Counted from the stretch's first letter, positions 1 to 9,218 are shown. The stretch: 64,000 nucleotides of DNA from Candidatus Aalborgicola danicus (GCA_016703945.1 JADJBC010000016.1:1-64000); one strand, 5' to 3'. Notes: generated by a model from the sequence alone, not told the origin. Numbers and translations are program-made.

Positions 1-263
1 ACGTCGATGACGCTGGCCAACCGCCCAACTGTTCCTGCGTGTCAGCATAGGGGCCGTTCCGCGCTCGGGACTTGCCGTTGCGTACCCGCACCGACGTTGC
101 GTCGGTGACCGGCCACTGAAAGCGCTCGCCAGCCTGTGGCACCGTGGCGCGGTAAGTAGGGCGTCGGTAGGCGCCGTAGGCCCTGCATAGTAAGCGCCCA
201 TCTCTGCGGGGGCATGGCGTTCTCGGCGGTTTCACTGGCGTAGATCATCAACAGGTATTTCAT
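1..263 (-). pseudogene. YCII/DGPF-domain protein, frameshifted and cut by the window edge
   Basis: The minus strand begins with MKYLLMIYASETAEN, the typical N-terminus of YCII-related (DGPF) proteins. The family signal then moves through all three frames: EMGAYYAGPTAPTDALL in a second frame, and VTDATSVRVRNGK with NGPYADTQEQLGG in a third. The last is the equivalent of the DGPFAETKEQLGGYY signature. At least two indels are therefore needed to read the gene through. YCII proteins often sit beside ECF sigma factors, but the gene leaves the window here. Small-molecule binding or dehydratase-like function is known only loosely for the family. Decay and sequencing error cannot be told apart from this sequence. 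Confidence 0.65.
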
Positions 264-418
264 GGGAAGCTCCTTCAATGCGGTTGCGATGTGGCACATG
301 CCCCATCTCCTCATGACGTTTGAGTCTTGCAGATTTCGAAACAAGCAGAACAAAAAGCTATTTACGCAGGGCTTATCCCCATACGGTTCACCACACGTGA
401 TTCAGAGGGTTTCAGATA

Positions 419-1554
419 TTAAGCTAACGGGCGCAGCCACGGCGACCGCACGTTGAGCGTACAGGAAGTCGGTATCCAGCAGCCCAGTACGGTGCCCACC
501 ACGAGCAGGGGCTCCACCACCACCTTAACGTGCAGCGGTACCAGCCAGTAGGCCAGCAATACGGTCAGGCTCTGGTGCAGGATGTACCAGGGGTAGACCG
601 ATTCAGTCGCCCAGGGCAGCCAGCGAAACGGACGGTTCAGCAGGGCGTAGCTCCAGCCCAGAATGGCGCACAGCGTAGCCCACAGCCAGAGGTTGCGCCA
701 GCGTCCAGATCAGCCACTGGGTGGCGGTGGAGACCTCTTCATTGGACTTGAACTGCAGCACCAGGGCCAGGGTAGATGGCACCCAGGCCCAGGGCGGAGC
801 CCAGCGCCGGTTTGCGCGAGCGCAGCAAGCTCGGCCCACAGCGCGTCAGGCGGGCCGGGCACCAACCAGAACCGAGAATGGTGAAGTAAAAGCGTGCATG
901 TACCAGTCATGGACTAGATCGTTGGTGCCGGGGAAACGCTGTTGCAGCGCCACGGTGTACAGCAGCAGGGGCAGCGCGGGCAGCAGCAACAGCCGTGCGC
1001 CGCGCAGGCCCGTGAGGCCTGCGCCTGCGGTCGCTTAGCCGGCGGCTTGCCAACGCGGGTTGCAGCAGCGCCAGCAGCAGGGTGTAGCACCACAGGTAGG
1101 CCAGGTACCACAGGTGGTTCCATGTGTAGCCGTGTTGCCAGCCGGCAAATGCGTGCTCGGGCCAGGCGGCGGCGGTGTAGTAACGCGCCAGGAATTGCAC
1201 AAAACCGGGTTGCACCACGCCGTTGGTCACGCCCTCGGCATAAGTCCGGAGCAACGGGACGACCGCGATGCCAAACACCAGGGCGGCAGCAGGCCGGTTG
1301 CGCTGGCGCAAAAAGTCACCATTTTGAAGTGTTTTGCATCAGAAAGGCGTGGAGATGCCCCGGAGATCAAAAGATCGGGTCCATGCGCCAGCAGTTCCAG
1401 CATCAGCATCAGGGTTTAAAGGGCTCGGACCGGTAGCTACTGCGGACGCCGCCAGCCCACTGTTCGGTCACATACAGCATGGGACCGTTGGTACGGGATC
1501 AACAGGCCCAAAGGCCAGGGCGCCCAAAACGTCGATATCGTGGCGGCGGTTCAT
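419..1554 (-). pseudogene. Acyltransferase-3 family membrane protein, broken by several frameshifts
   Basis: The start at 1554 reads MNRRHDIDVLGALAFG, close to the usual acyltransferase-3 opening. It then shifts frame and continues as MLMLELLAHGPDLLISGAS (from 1409) and as a long membrane stretch from 1311 with TWNHLWYLAYLWCYTLLL. The C-terminal part in yet another frame has VYPWYILHQSLTVLLAYWL and WLRPLA before a stop at 419-421. These pieces line up in order along one family of integral membrane O-acyltransferases (OpgC-like, cell-surface glycan acylation). No single frame covers it, so four or more indels are implied. It is divergent from the LytTR gene, a pairing that suggests former co-regulation (inference). 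Confidence 0.7.
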
Positions 1555-1676
1555 GGGCGGGTAGAGTTTGGGTTAAAGAACGCCAGATTAGGTTCGGGTG
1601 AGCCCTGGCGGGTCAAATGTGACGGTTTGGGGGCTAGAAAGGGACCGGTGGCGGGTGCTGGTGACGAATTTCGGCG

Positions 1677-2626
1677 TTGGACGGGACCGGCGTCGCTAAC
1701 ATCGCCCGCACGGCAAACCATTCAGAACCTTCATCCCCGGACGCCGAGGCCTGGCTGGCGCGCTACCGGCCCTGGCAACATGTGGTCGAGCCCGTGCTGT
1801 GGATCCTGTTTTTCTGCGGCCAGGCCAGTTTGAACAGCCTGACCGTCTGGCTGGACATAGAGCGCACCGGCCTGGGCTTTGCGCGCTGGGAGCCTGTGGC
1901 GTGGGAATGGAGCAGCAACCTGGTGTTGCTGGCGCTGGTGCCGACGGTGCTGGCTTTTGAGCGGCGCTTTGGGCTGCAGTGGGACAACTGGCGGGCCAAT
2001 TGGCGCTGGCATGTGCTGGCCAGCGTGGTCTTCAGCGTTGTCCATGTGCTGGCCATGGTGGGCCTGCGAAGCCGGCCCTATACCAGCCAGGTTGCGAGGA
2101 AAGGTTTGGCAGCTGGCCGCTGGAACTGTTCTACGAGTATTTAAAAGACGCCCGCAGCTATGGCTCCATCGTGATATTAGTGACCCTGTACCGCTTGCTG
2201 CTGCTTCGCCCCCCTGCAGGGGAGAGCCAGTTTGCTGGACGCTCCAGGACGATAGCCACCGGTGGAGGCCGGTTGAGCCACCCGAAGGCGCTTTTTGGTG
2301 CCCAAGCTGGGCAAGCCAATGGCTTTGCTGCCCGCGGCCGGGTGGGAGTGGCACCCTGCGGGCTTGGGGAAGCTACGTCCAACTAACTGCGGGTGCGCGC
2401 CCACGACTACCCGCTGCGTGCCACCATGGCTTCTATCGAGGCGCGGCTGGACCCGGCCCGTTTTGTGCGTGTGCACCGCAGCTACATCGTCAACCTGGAC
2501 TATGTGCAGGAGATCGAGCCGCTGGACTCGGGCGACGCCCGCGCCCGCATGCGCGATGGCGGCCAGGTGCCGGTGAGCCGGCGCTACCGCGACAGTTTGC
2601 GCCGGGTGGCGGAGACAGGTGATTAG
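1677..2626 (+). pseudogene. Membrane-anchored LytTR transcriptional regulator, frameshifted
   Basis: The N-terminal frame has several hydrophobic segments (VVEPVLWILFFCGQASLN, NLVLLALVPTVLAFE, WHVLASVVFSVVHVLAMVG). The signal then passes to a second frame with SWPLELFYEYLKDARSYG and IVILVTLYRLLLL. It ends as a LytTR DNA-binding domain from about 2393: HDYPLRATMASIEARL, FVRVHRSYIVNLDYV and PVSRRYRDSLR, which are hallmark LytTR segments. The order TM domain then LytTR is a known single-protein architecture in Burkholderiales. At least two or three indels separate the parts. The true start is unclear; 1677 is a TTG in the first frame. The C-terminal LytTR fragment alone could be expressed from 2393, but I have no evidence that it is. 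Confidence 0.7.
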
Positions 2627-3302
2627 ATTAAGGACAGTGTTCTATGGGAGGAAGTCCCCCAATCTGGAGAAAAAGTGCCTCTTGCCCTCGTAAATGCTAT
2701 GTTGTTTGCTATCAATAGCATAGTATTTAGTGTAGCTAATCAGGGCAACCGATTGGATGAGCCCAGCGTTGCACTATCGCCCCGGCCCTTGGCCGAGCGT
2801 ACCCGGCGATCACCCGGATGCAGATAGGTGCGTGGGCAGGTTGGCGGGTTGCCCGCATTAATGTGAGTCCACGCCGTCACCGAGTCGAACGAAGCATGTG
2901 GCGACGAATCCCCAGTGTTCCGCTGCTGCAACCAGAACGATAGATTCTCCTGTTGCAACAAGCCCATCAACCTCAACGAGCATGATACACACATCGAGGA
3001 CGCTGCGCCTGAGGGGTGGGGTCGTCGATTTCACGCAAGAATTCTGACAGCGTGTACTCGTCCCGCCGGGCAGTTGTCGGCCCAGGCCAGCTGCTGCTGG
3101 ACAACAAGTCTTCGCAAAAGTATCAAGTACGGCGTGCGGCGCATCGCAGCTCAGTCCGGGCTGTTCGTGCACCGCCAACTCGTCGAAAGCAGTTCAAACT
3201 CAGTCTTATCCGCTTCACCGTCTGCAACAATGGTCAAGGCGATGATTCTTGCAGCAACCTGGGGACTGTTTTAGGCGTATTGCGCATTTCGAACTTTCCT
3301 TT
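2627..3302. other. 676-bp stretch without a recognisable gene
   Basis: It contains one copy of the dispersed 43-bp element (2682-2724). Several overlapping open frames exist (for example 2858-3178 on the minus strand, 3016-3306 on the plus strand), but none has a family motif, convincing start or ribosome binding site. Base composition is less G+C-rich than in flanking genes. It may be decayed sequence between the LytTR remnant and the sbtA-like gene. Confidence 0.4.
2682..2724 (+). repeat. Dispersed 43-bp element, copy 1
   Basis: TTGCCCTCG at 2682-2690, 17 nt, GCTAT at 2708-2712, 7 nt, ATAGT at 2720-2724. The spacing is identical to the other copies. Confidence 0.7.
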
Positions 3303-4306
3303 TTAACGGGTAAGGGTCGTCGTCTTCACAATGAGTCGTGCCGCATATACATAGAGCGGTATGCCGACCAAAATATTGAACGGGAAGGTAAGACCCAGCG
3401 ACATGCCGAAGTACAGCGAGGGGTGGGCTTCCGGAATGGCATGGCGTATGACTGCGGGCACGGCGATGTACGACGCGCTGGCCGCCAGCACCATCAGCAG
3501 TGCCACATTGCCGTGTGTCATTCCCAGTGCCCAACCCAAACCAAGCGCAATACCCGCATGTACCAGCGGCCCCGCAATTGCGTATACCAGCAGCCAACCC
3601 GACTGGCCTCGCAAGTTGCCCATATTTCGTGCGGCCAGTAGACCCATGTCCAGCAGAAAGAAGGCCAACATGCCCTTGAACAGGTCCACGGAAAACGGCT
3701 TCATGGCAGCCTGGCCCGCGTCGCCGGTCAACACTCCGATGAGCATGGCCCCCAGGAGCAGCAGTTGTGCGCCATCGGTCAATGCTTCGTGCAGGATGCG
3801 CCCTAGCGGCGGGATTGGCTCCCTGCTGCTGCGCCGCCGGGTTGAACTGTTGCCGCTGCTTTTTGGCGCGCGTGGTTGGCCAATACCACCGCCAGAACGA
3901 TAGCGGGGGACTCCATCAGTGCCATGGCTGCTGCCATGTGTCCACCGAAGGCAATGCCATGGGAGTCGAGGTACTGCACTGCGGTGATGAAGGTGACCGC
4001 GCTGACAGACCCGTAAGTGGCTGCAATGGCGGCTGAGTCAAAGCCATTGAGGAATCGCCGCAACACCAGGTAGCCAAGCATGGGCACGAGCGTGGCCATG
4101 CCCAGTGCAGCCCCCAGACTCACCAACACCTCACCTGTCATTCCCGACTGGGCCAAGGCAAAGCCGCCCTTGAGACCCAAAGCCATCAGCAAATACAGCG
4201 ACAGAAATCGCGAGATTTGGGGCGGAATTTCAAGGTTTGACTTCAGCGATCCCGCCAAGATGCCAAACACAAAAAACAAGATTGCGGGGTCGGAGAAGTT
4301 TTGCAT
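3303..4306 (-). pseudogene. SbtA-family sodium-dependent bicarbonate transporter, one frameshift
   Basis: Two reading frames in tandem together make one SbtA (DUF897) protein of about 330 residues. The N-terminal half is 4306-3803, with ILFFVFGILAGSLKSNLEIP and LMALGLKGGFALAQSG. The C-terminal half runs to 3303, with LLLLGAMLIGVLTG and LLDMGLLAARNMG. The downstream frame can be read upstream of its first Met as REPIPPLGRILHEALTDGAQ, which continues the family sequence. A single-base indel near 3800-3830 thus splits an otherwise complete ten-helix transporter. SbtA proteins import bicarbonate with sodium; no PII-like sbtB partner is visible nearby. If the indel is a sequencing error, the gene is intact. 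Confidence 0.75.
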
Positions 4307-4321
4307 CGGGGCAGGTGAAAG

Positions 4322-4600
4322 TCAGTCAAACATCTCGTTCAGCCACGATTTTTTGCGGTTCCGGTGGTAGCCCTGTCCACTGCGGTAGTCGGAGTCTTCA
4401 AAGTCAGGCTGCTTGCGGTTCTGCGCAGCAGATGCAGCTGGTGCGGGCGGCGGCGCCGACATCGCAGCGGAACGTTCCAGCAGTTTGTCCAGCTCGCCGC
4501 GGTCGAGCCAGATTCCGCGGCACGCGGGGCAGTAGTCGATTTCAACACCTTGGCGATCAGACATGACCAGGGTGGAGTCGGGGCAGTTAGGGCATTTCAT
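4322..4600 (-). CDS. Small zinc-ribbon (zf-TFIIB type) protein
   Basis: This 92-residue protein opens with MKCPNCPDST and later YCPACRGIWLDRGELDKLL. The CxxC...CxxCxGxWLDxGELxxL pattern defines the zf-TFIIB family. The C-terminal half is low-complexity Ala/Pro and then a basic-acidic tail, RKKSWLNEMFD, that is commonly shared by these proteins. Function is unknown; a metal-binding or adaptor role is inferred from the four cysteines. It lies 21 bp downstream of the Bax-inhibitor-1 gene on the same strand and is probably co-transcribed with it. Confidence 0.85.
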   Translation of the reverse strand: MKCPNCPDSTLVMSDRQGVEIDYCPACRGIWLDRGELDKLLERSAAMSAPPPAPAASAAQNRKQPDFEDSDYRSGQGYHRNRKKSWLNEMFD

Positions 4601-4621
4601 GGTGATTGCTTTCCAGTAACG

Positions 4622-5341
4622 TTAGTCGCTCGATCCGCCCAACCCAAACAGGCTCAACAGGCTGGTGAACAAATTGAAGACCGACACATACAGGCCCACG
4701 GTGGCCATCACGTAGTTGGTCTCGCCCCCATTCACGATGCGGCTGGTCTCAAACAGAATCAGCCCTGCCGACAGCAAGGCCATCATGGCCGACACAGCCA
4801 GACCCAAGGCCGGCATTTGAAAAAACATCGCGGCAATGCCCGCTAACAGCGCAATCACCATGCCCACGAACAAAAAGCCGCCCATGAAGCTGAAGTCGCG
4901 TCGGGTCAGGAGCACGTAGCTGGAGAGTGCCAGAAAGGTCACACCGGTTGCGCCCAAAGCCAGCGTTACGGTTTGTGCGCCACCGGGCAAGGCCAGCGCG
5001 TTTGTGAGCAGCGGCCCCAGGGTGTATCCCATGAAGCCGGTCAGTGCAAAGACGGCGGGCAAGGCCCAGCCGCTGTTCTGCAGCTTGTGGACGGCAAACA
5101 GCAGGCCAAAGTAGCCCACCAGCGTTACGACCAGGCCGGGCGCTGGCAGTTGCAGCGTGAGCGTGGCCACGGCCACCCCGGCACTGAACAGCAGTGTCAT
5201 GGCCAGCAGCGCATAGGTGTTGCGCAAGACCCGTTTCACATCGGCTGAATGCAATTCGCCGTGTGAGGCAGCATTGCCGGAGAAGTTGTCCGGGTACTGA
5301 CCCGGGTTACGGTCGGTCTGGGGTGAATAGGCGTTGTTCAT
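4622..5341 (-). CDS. Bax inhibitor-1 / YccA family membrane protein
   Basis: This 239-residue protein has a short hydrophilic N-terminus and seven predicted membrane segments (for example TYALLAMTLLFSAGVAVATL and LALSSYVLLTRRDFSFMGGFL). It carries the family's C-terminal pattern ILFETSRIVNGGETNYVMAT and ends in YVSVFNLFTSLLSLFG. Bacterial members (YccA, YbhL) are inner-membrane proteins; YccA modulates the FtsH protease, and others behave as calcium-leak channels. Length and motifs match full-length members. A good upstream context (ATG at 5341, followed downstream by the zinc-ribbon gene) suggests a two-gene unit. Confidence 0.9.
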   Translation of the reverse strand: MNNAYSPQTDRNPGQYPDNFSGNAASHGELHSADVKRVLRNTYALLAMTLLFSAGVAVATLTLQLPAPGLVVTLVGYFGLLFAVHKLQNSGWALPAVFALTGFMGYTLGPLLTNALALPGGAQTVTLALGATGVTFLALSSYVLLTRRDFSFMGGFLFVGMVIALLAGIAAMFFQMPALGLAVSAMMALLSAGLILFETSRIVNGGETNYVMATVGLYVSVFNLFTSLLSLFGLGGSSD

Positions 5342-5368
5342 GGTGATTTCCTCAATGGTTTAAAAGTG

Positions 5369-5710
5369 TTAGCTGTCCAGGGCAAGTTTTGCCGTGCGGT
5401 CTCGCGTTGGTTTGTGGTTGCGCTGCAGGCTGCGCGTTAGCACCCGGGTTGCGCGACCCAGTGAACGGTCCAGCGCGGTACGCCAGTCGCGGGCCAGTGA
5501 GGCAATGACCACTGTGCCAGCGGCATCGGTGCTTAGTTCGACCTGGCAGCGTTTGTCTATGCCACCGCGCGGGCCGTTCACGTCGGAGAACTGCACTTTG
5601 GCGCGCGGCACCATTGCGGTCAGGCGGCGCAGCGCAAAGCGGACGCGCTCCACAGACAAGTCGCGCATTTGGGCGCCATCGGCATCGCGGGATTCAAAAA
5701 TGACTTGCAT
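5369..5710 (-). CDS. HPF/RaiA-like ribosome-associated protein
   Basis: This 113-residue protein opens MQVIFESRDADGAQMRDLSVERVRFALRRL-like and carries a beta-alpha fold pattern (RAKVQFSDVNGPRGG, KRCQVELSTDAAGTVVIAS) that resembles the S30AE domain of hibernation-promoting factors. The tail is basic. It lacks the long C-terminal dimerisation domain. In Burkholderiales such short paralogues occur beside the main hpf gene, so a ribosome-binding stress role is likely but not proven. It is divergent from the NhaR-like gene, with about 100 AT-rich bases between the starts. Confidence 0.75.
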   Translation of the reverse strand: MQVIFESRDADGAQMRDLSVERVRFALRRLTAMVPRAKVQFSDVNGPRGGIDKRCQVELSTDAAGTVVIASLARDWRTALDRSLGRATRVLTRSLQRNHKPTRDRTAKLALDS

Positions 5711-5810
5711 TGAATTTTCTCCAGTGGGTTGATTGAACGTTGAGAATAGGCGTCAACAGATTGTTGAAAAAGCAGATAATTCGACATCATTTATCTTAAA
5801 AAAACTGAAT

Positions 5811-6693
5811 ATGAGCACCACTTTCAACTACAAGCACCTGTACTACTTTTGGGTCGTGGCCAAAGAGGGCGGAATCTCCCGGGCTGCCGACAAGCTGGAT
5901 ATGGCGGTGCAAACCGTCAGCGCCCAGGTGCGTGAGCTGGAGCGCTCTTTGGGTTATGCCTTGCTGAAACCCGCTGGGCGCGGTCTGGTGCTCACCGCTG
6001 CGGGCCTGGCGGCCATGCAGCAAGCGGACCAGATTTTTCAGTTGGGCGAAGACCTGCCGGCGCGGGTGCGCGATGCCGTGAGCGCGCCGACCGTGCGGCT
6101 GGCAGTGGGTATTTGTGATGGCCTGCCCAAGTTGGTCGTGCATAGGCTCATTCAGCCGGTCATAGCCGAGCCCCACTTGCGACTGCTGTGCCACGAGGGA
6201 AATTTGAACGATTTGCTGGGTGACCTGGCCTTGCACCGGCTCGATGTGGTGTTGTCTGACCGTCCGGCACCGGTCAACCCCAACATCAAGCTCTACAGCC
6301 ACAACCTGGGGTCTTCAACCATCGGCTGGTACGGCAACGCTGCGATGCTGAAGGATGCAGGCAAAGACTTCCCACAAAGTTTGGCCGACGTACCCATGTT
6401 ATTGCCAACCCCGCACACTGCCGTGCGCGATCGACTGGACCAGTGGTTCGAGCAGCGCGCCATTCGACCAAGATAGTGGGCGAGTTTGCCGACAGCGCAT
6501 TGCTCAAAACCTTTGGTGCCAGTGGCATGGGTGTGTTTCCAGCAGCGGATGGGTGCACGACGACCTGCTGGCCCACTACGCCGTGCAGCGCGTAGGCCCG
6601 TGCGAAGGTGTTAGCGAGCAATTCTTTGCCATTGGGACCGAGAAGAAAGTGCAGCACCCGCTGGTGCAGCGCTTGCTGCAGCCGGCGCTGTAA
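5811..6693 (+). pseudogene. NhaR-like LysR-family regulator with two frameshifts
   Basis: The start at 5811 gives MSTTFNYKHLYYFWVVAKEG, a signature opening of NhaR-type LysR regulators. A winged helix-turn-helix (ISRAADKLDMAVQTVSAQVR) and a substrate-binding domain follow. The first frame ends at a stop after RAIRPR (6476). The family sequence resumes immediately in another frame as KIVGEFADSALLKTFGASGM, and after a second shift near 6540 ends with WVHDDLLAHYAVQRVG and HPLVQRLLQPAL. About 290 codons are present in total, the normal length. NhaR controls sodium/proton antiporter genes in enterobacteria; no nhaA lies nearby. The truncated first frame (222 residues from 5811) would keep the DNA-binding domain. 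Confidence 0.75.
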
Positions 6694-6718
6694 TACGGCG
6701 CAGGGCCGGGATGTCAAC

Positions 6719-7171
6719 TTACAAGGATGCTTTTTTCGGGCGCAAGCGTCCTGCCAATTTCAGCCCGTCACGCATGTTCCTGGATAGCAGCCAAAAGTTG
6801 ATGGCCCCGGCTACCAGTTCCACCACTTGAACCGCGTAAAAGCTTGTATCGAACACTCCCGCCTGGGCCTTGGCGTGCAGGTAGAAAGCCGACGGCAAGA
6901 GGATGAACAGGCCATTGAGCGCGATAAAAGGCATGCGTTTCATTTTGGACTCAAGCAACCGGCCAGAGCGACCCTTGGCAAGCGCGAAGCCGCTGCCTCC
7001 GGTTGCCACCATCGCTGGTATGAGCACCCACATCGCCTGCAGGATGGCGCCTTTGACCGTGACGATTGCCGCGGGTGACAAAAACAGCTCGGAGAAAAGT
7101 GTCGAAGTCCAAAAGCTCAAAATGCAGAGCATGGCAATGCTGCCAAAAATTGCGTGGACGCGTGATTTCAT
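6719..7171 (-). CDS. Four-helix inner-membrane protein paired with MarR regulator
   Basis: This protein of 150 residues has about four hydrophobic segments (AIFGSIAMLCILSFWTSTLF, LQAMWVLIPAMVATGGSGFA, PFIALNGLFILLPSAFYLH, VQVVELVAGAINFWLLSRNM) and a basic C-terminus, LRPKKASL. I do not recognise a characterised family. Its ATG overlaps the stop of the upstream MarR gene by four bases, so the two are translationally coupled and probably under the MarR protein's own control. A transport or membrane-modifying role regulated by a small ligand is inference from that pairing. Confidence 0.75.
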   Translation of the reverse strand: MKSRVHAIFGSIAMLCILSFWTSTLFSELFLSPAAIVTVKGAILQAMWVLIPAMVATGGSGFALAKGRSGRLLESKMKRMPFIALNGLFILLPSAFYLHAKAQAGVFDTSFYAVQVVELVAGAINFWLLSRNMRDGLKLAGRLRPKKASL

Positions 7172-7665
7172 TTTTTGGTACCTTGGTTTTTACGGGTGGT
7201 GCGTTTTGGCGTTGCGGGTGCGCGTATCTTTTCCAGTTGCACAACAAGCTGCTCCAGCACGCGAAGCGCACTTGCGATGTCCGCATCGCCGATAGCGCTC
7301 CGTAACACTTCGACGCGCTGCGCCCATGCAGAAGAAATGGCGGCATAGGTGGCTTTGCCCTCTGGACTCAGCGTGTAGACCGCCGCACGGGCGTCCTGCG
7401 GGTTGTCCTGTGGGGCCAGTAGCCCTTGATCGACCAACAGGTTGATTTGCTTGGTCGCAGCCTGGCGGGTCAAACCCATGATGCGGGCGATACCAGAGGC
7501 GGAAGGGGGCGAATCGGAAAGCTCTACGGCCCCTAAAACTTTCCACTTAGCACTGGTCATTCCCCACTGCGAGGTCAAAGCATCGCCCACGCTGGAGAGG
7601 CTCTGCTGTGCCCGAAACACGTGCAGCGCCAATTGTGAAATTGGATCGAGAAGCTCTTGGCCCAT
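7168..7665 (-). CDS. MarR-family transcriptional regulator
   Basis: The protein is about 165 residues from ATG 7665 (MGQELLDPISQLALHVFRAQ). A TTG at 7683 would lengthen it by six residues, but that would place the first operator inside the gene, so 7665 is preferred. The winged helix-turn-helix is visible as PSASGIARIMGLTRQAATKQ with the wing region NPQDARAAVYTLSPEG. The C-terminus is long and basic (TPKRTTRKNQGTKK). MarR proteins are dimeric repressors released by small ligands. Two palindromic operators sit just upstream, and the gene is coupled by an ATGA overlap to a membrane protein. Confidence 0.85.
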   Translation of the reverse strand: MGQELLDPISQLALHVFRAQQSLSSVGDALTSQWGMTSAKWKVLGAVELSDSPPSASGIARIMGLTRQAATKQINLLVDQGLLAPQDNPQDARAAVYTLSPEGKATYAAISSAWAQRVEVLRSAIGDADIASALRVLEQLVVQLEKIRAPATPKRTTRKNQGTKK

Positions 7666-7676
7666 GACTGTGAATA

Positions 7677-7722
7677 TTGACAACTAGGTGTCAATCATCT
7701 CAGTTTGACAACCTGTTGTCAA
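7677..7722. promoter_or_regulatory. Twin palindromic operator of the MarR gene
   Basis: Site 1 is TTGACAACTAGGTGTCAA (7677-7694). Site 2 is TTGACAACCTGTTGTCAA (7705-7722), a perfect palindrome with arms TTGACAAC and GTTGTCAA. Centres are 28 bp apart, and site 1 ends 12 bp from the MarR start codon. The size and position fit MarR autorepression; binding itself is inference. Confidence 0.8.
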
Positions 7723-7742
7723 TAATGCGGATTTTTTGCCTC

Positions 7743-7785
7743 CAGCCCTCGCCGAATGTGCGGGAAAAGCTATTCTTTCAGGAGC
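7743..7785 (+). repeat. Dispersed 43-bp element, degenerate copy
   Basis: CAGCCCTCG (7743-7751), 17 nt, GCTAT (7769-7773), 7 nt, GGAGC in place of ATAGC. The spacing is conserved although the right arm has drifted; the copy at 12296 shows the same GGAGT-type arm. Confidence 0.55.
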
Positions 7786-7876
7786 AAAATTTCCCACCGG
7801 CACCACCCCTGGCGAGTGCGTACCGGTACGCGTTATCGCGGGAGCAGATGCGGGGGGTGACGTTCGAGGTGCTCAT

Positions 7877-8635
7877 TCAGATCAGTACGAACCTGCATGT
7901 AAGCATTGGACGGGGCGTTGTCATCGGCCAGAGGAGCGGACGCCCGGAACTAAAGAAAACTTGCTTCGGAGTAACCATCAGCCGCCGCAGTGCATTCTCG
8001 CCTCCAAACCCGCCTGCAATGATTTTCGCGGGAAGCGCGAAGGTGACGAGAACCGCAAGTGTGCTGCAGTAGTTGGGCTCCAGATAGACACAGTGCCGAT
8101 AGCCTTCAACTTCCCTTTTATGCGACCAAAGCTCGAAGTCAGCCTCTCGCGGAACCAGCGAGAAATCTTCGTTCAGTATCTCGCGTGCGAGTCGTTGCAG
8201 CACGCGTGACGATTCTGCAGAGGAAAGAGAGTTTATTAGGGCTGGCGGCAAGGCGCCGGGCAAGCCCAGTTCATCGCCGTGTTGATAGCGATCGGAGAAG
8301 AAATGAACGATGTCCTGCCGGGTCTGAAAAGATCGGTAGATCGCTGTGACTTGCTCCAAAACAAGGCGTTCATCAACTGATGCGGCCGATCAGATGCGAG
8401 GAAAGGTCGAATGGTGTCCGTGGCTTGCCAACTCTTCAGACAGCAAGGGCTGGGCTTGCCCTGTCAAAGAAACATGCTGGTGAATCTGAATGCTGCCGGA
8501 CAAGCCCCGGACCGCCGTGACTTCGACGCAGTGCGTCAGTTCTTGCGACTGACGAATGAAGTGTGGCCCGTCCTCTGCGAAGCCTGCGTCGCCAAAGTGC
8601 TTACGAAGCGCTGCGCGCACCTTTTTGGGAATCAT
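7877..8635 (-). pseudogene. Conserved hypothetical (DUF4304-like), interrupted by an in-frame TGA
   Basis: The first part starts at 8635 (MIPKKVRAALRKHFGDAGFA), reads through LTHCVEVTAVRGLSGSIQIH and stops at a TGA at 8392-8390 after FPRI. The same frame stays open beyond the stop with SAASVDERLVLEQVTAIYRS and continues to 7877. The combined product would be about 250 residues, resembling DUF4304-type proteins in its N-terminal RxxGFxxxGxxFxR-like pattern. The stop probably replaces a tryptophan (TGG to TGA). The C-terminal tail after about 8000 may also be out of frame. Function is unknown; relatives occur among polymorphic-toxin immunity proteins, which is only suggestive. Confidence 0.5.
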
Positions 8636-8695
8636 GAATCGTGGTGTTGCTTGTCCGAGTGAGCCGAAGTATTAGCTTTCACGTTGCCCGTTCAC

Positions 8696-9103
8696 TCACA
8701 TCACAATGCAGAAGTGGAACTGGTCATTCTCTCGCTCAGCTTCGCTGACCTTTACGATGCAGTCCTCAAGTTCCTCTAGCAACTCGGGCCGCGACTTCTC
8801 TTTGATGCCCTTTACCTCGCCAGCCTTGAGGCGTGCTACGATTTTGGTGAGCACCGGCAGCGCATCGGACGGGGAAAACCAGTTCTCGTTCTCCGCAATC
8901 CAGGTTTCGGGAAGGTCTTCTTCGGCCATGTTGTACTGGAGATCGGTCGTGTCAAAAAAGTGGGACAGCTTGCAAACGCCAATCGACTGCGCGAGTTTGT
9001 CTAATGCTTCGGAGTTCTTGCAAAAGAGCGAATGATCGACGTCATCGCCTGAATTTGCCGAACCCGCTTGCGACTTTCTCCGTACCCATATCGTATCGCT
9101 CAT
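8696..9103 (-). CDS. Hypothetical protein, 135 residues
   Basis: I chose ATG 9103 (MSDTIWVRRKSQAGSANSG); the frame is open further upstream to 9220, but that part overlaps the divergent LRR gene and has no start signal. The protein is soluble and acidic, with CKNSEALDKLAQSIGVCKLS, FFDTTDLQYNM and a helical C-terminus rich in Glu/Lys ending FHFCIVM. I do not recognise the family. Size, acidity and the accessory setting would fit an immunity or stress protein, but that is only inference. Confidence 0.6.
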   Translation of the reverse strand: MSDTIWVRRKSQAGSANSGDDVDHSLFCKNSEALDKLAQSIGVCKLSHFFDTTDLQYNMAEEDLPETWIAENENWFSPSDALPVLTKIVARLKAGEVKGIKEKSRPELLEELEDCIVKVSEAERENDQFHFCIVM

Positions 9104-9218
9104 GGCTCCGTCCTGGTTTGGTTTGGTGGTTGCTGACTCTGCTGATTCTAGGAGGCAGGCGGACCTTGACTCAAAATGGACAACAATCGGTAAGGATTGC
9201 TTTTGACTGGACAGCGCC

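Noticed and set aside
2858..3178. 106-codon minus-strand open frame in the 2.6-3.3 kb gap
   Set aside because: It has no family motif, ribosome binding site or coding-like composition, and it overlaps other equally long frames.
3800..3830. Programmed frameshift in the sbtA-like gene
   Set aside because: No slippery heptamer with a downstream pseudoknot was seen, and the family is not known to use recoding. A simple indel is more likely.
8390..8392. Selenocysteine decoding of the in-frame TGA
   Set aside because: No SECIS-like hairpin is evident just downstream, no selenoprotein family fits, and a Trp-to-stop change is simpler.
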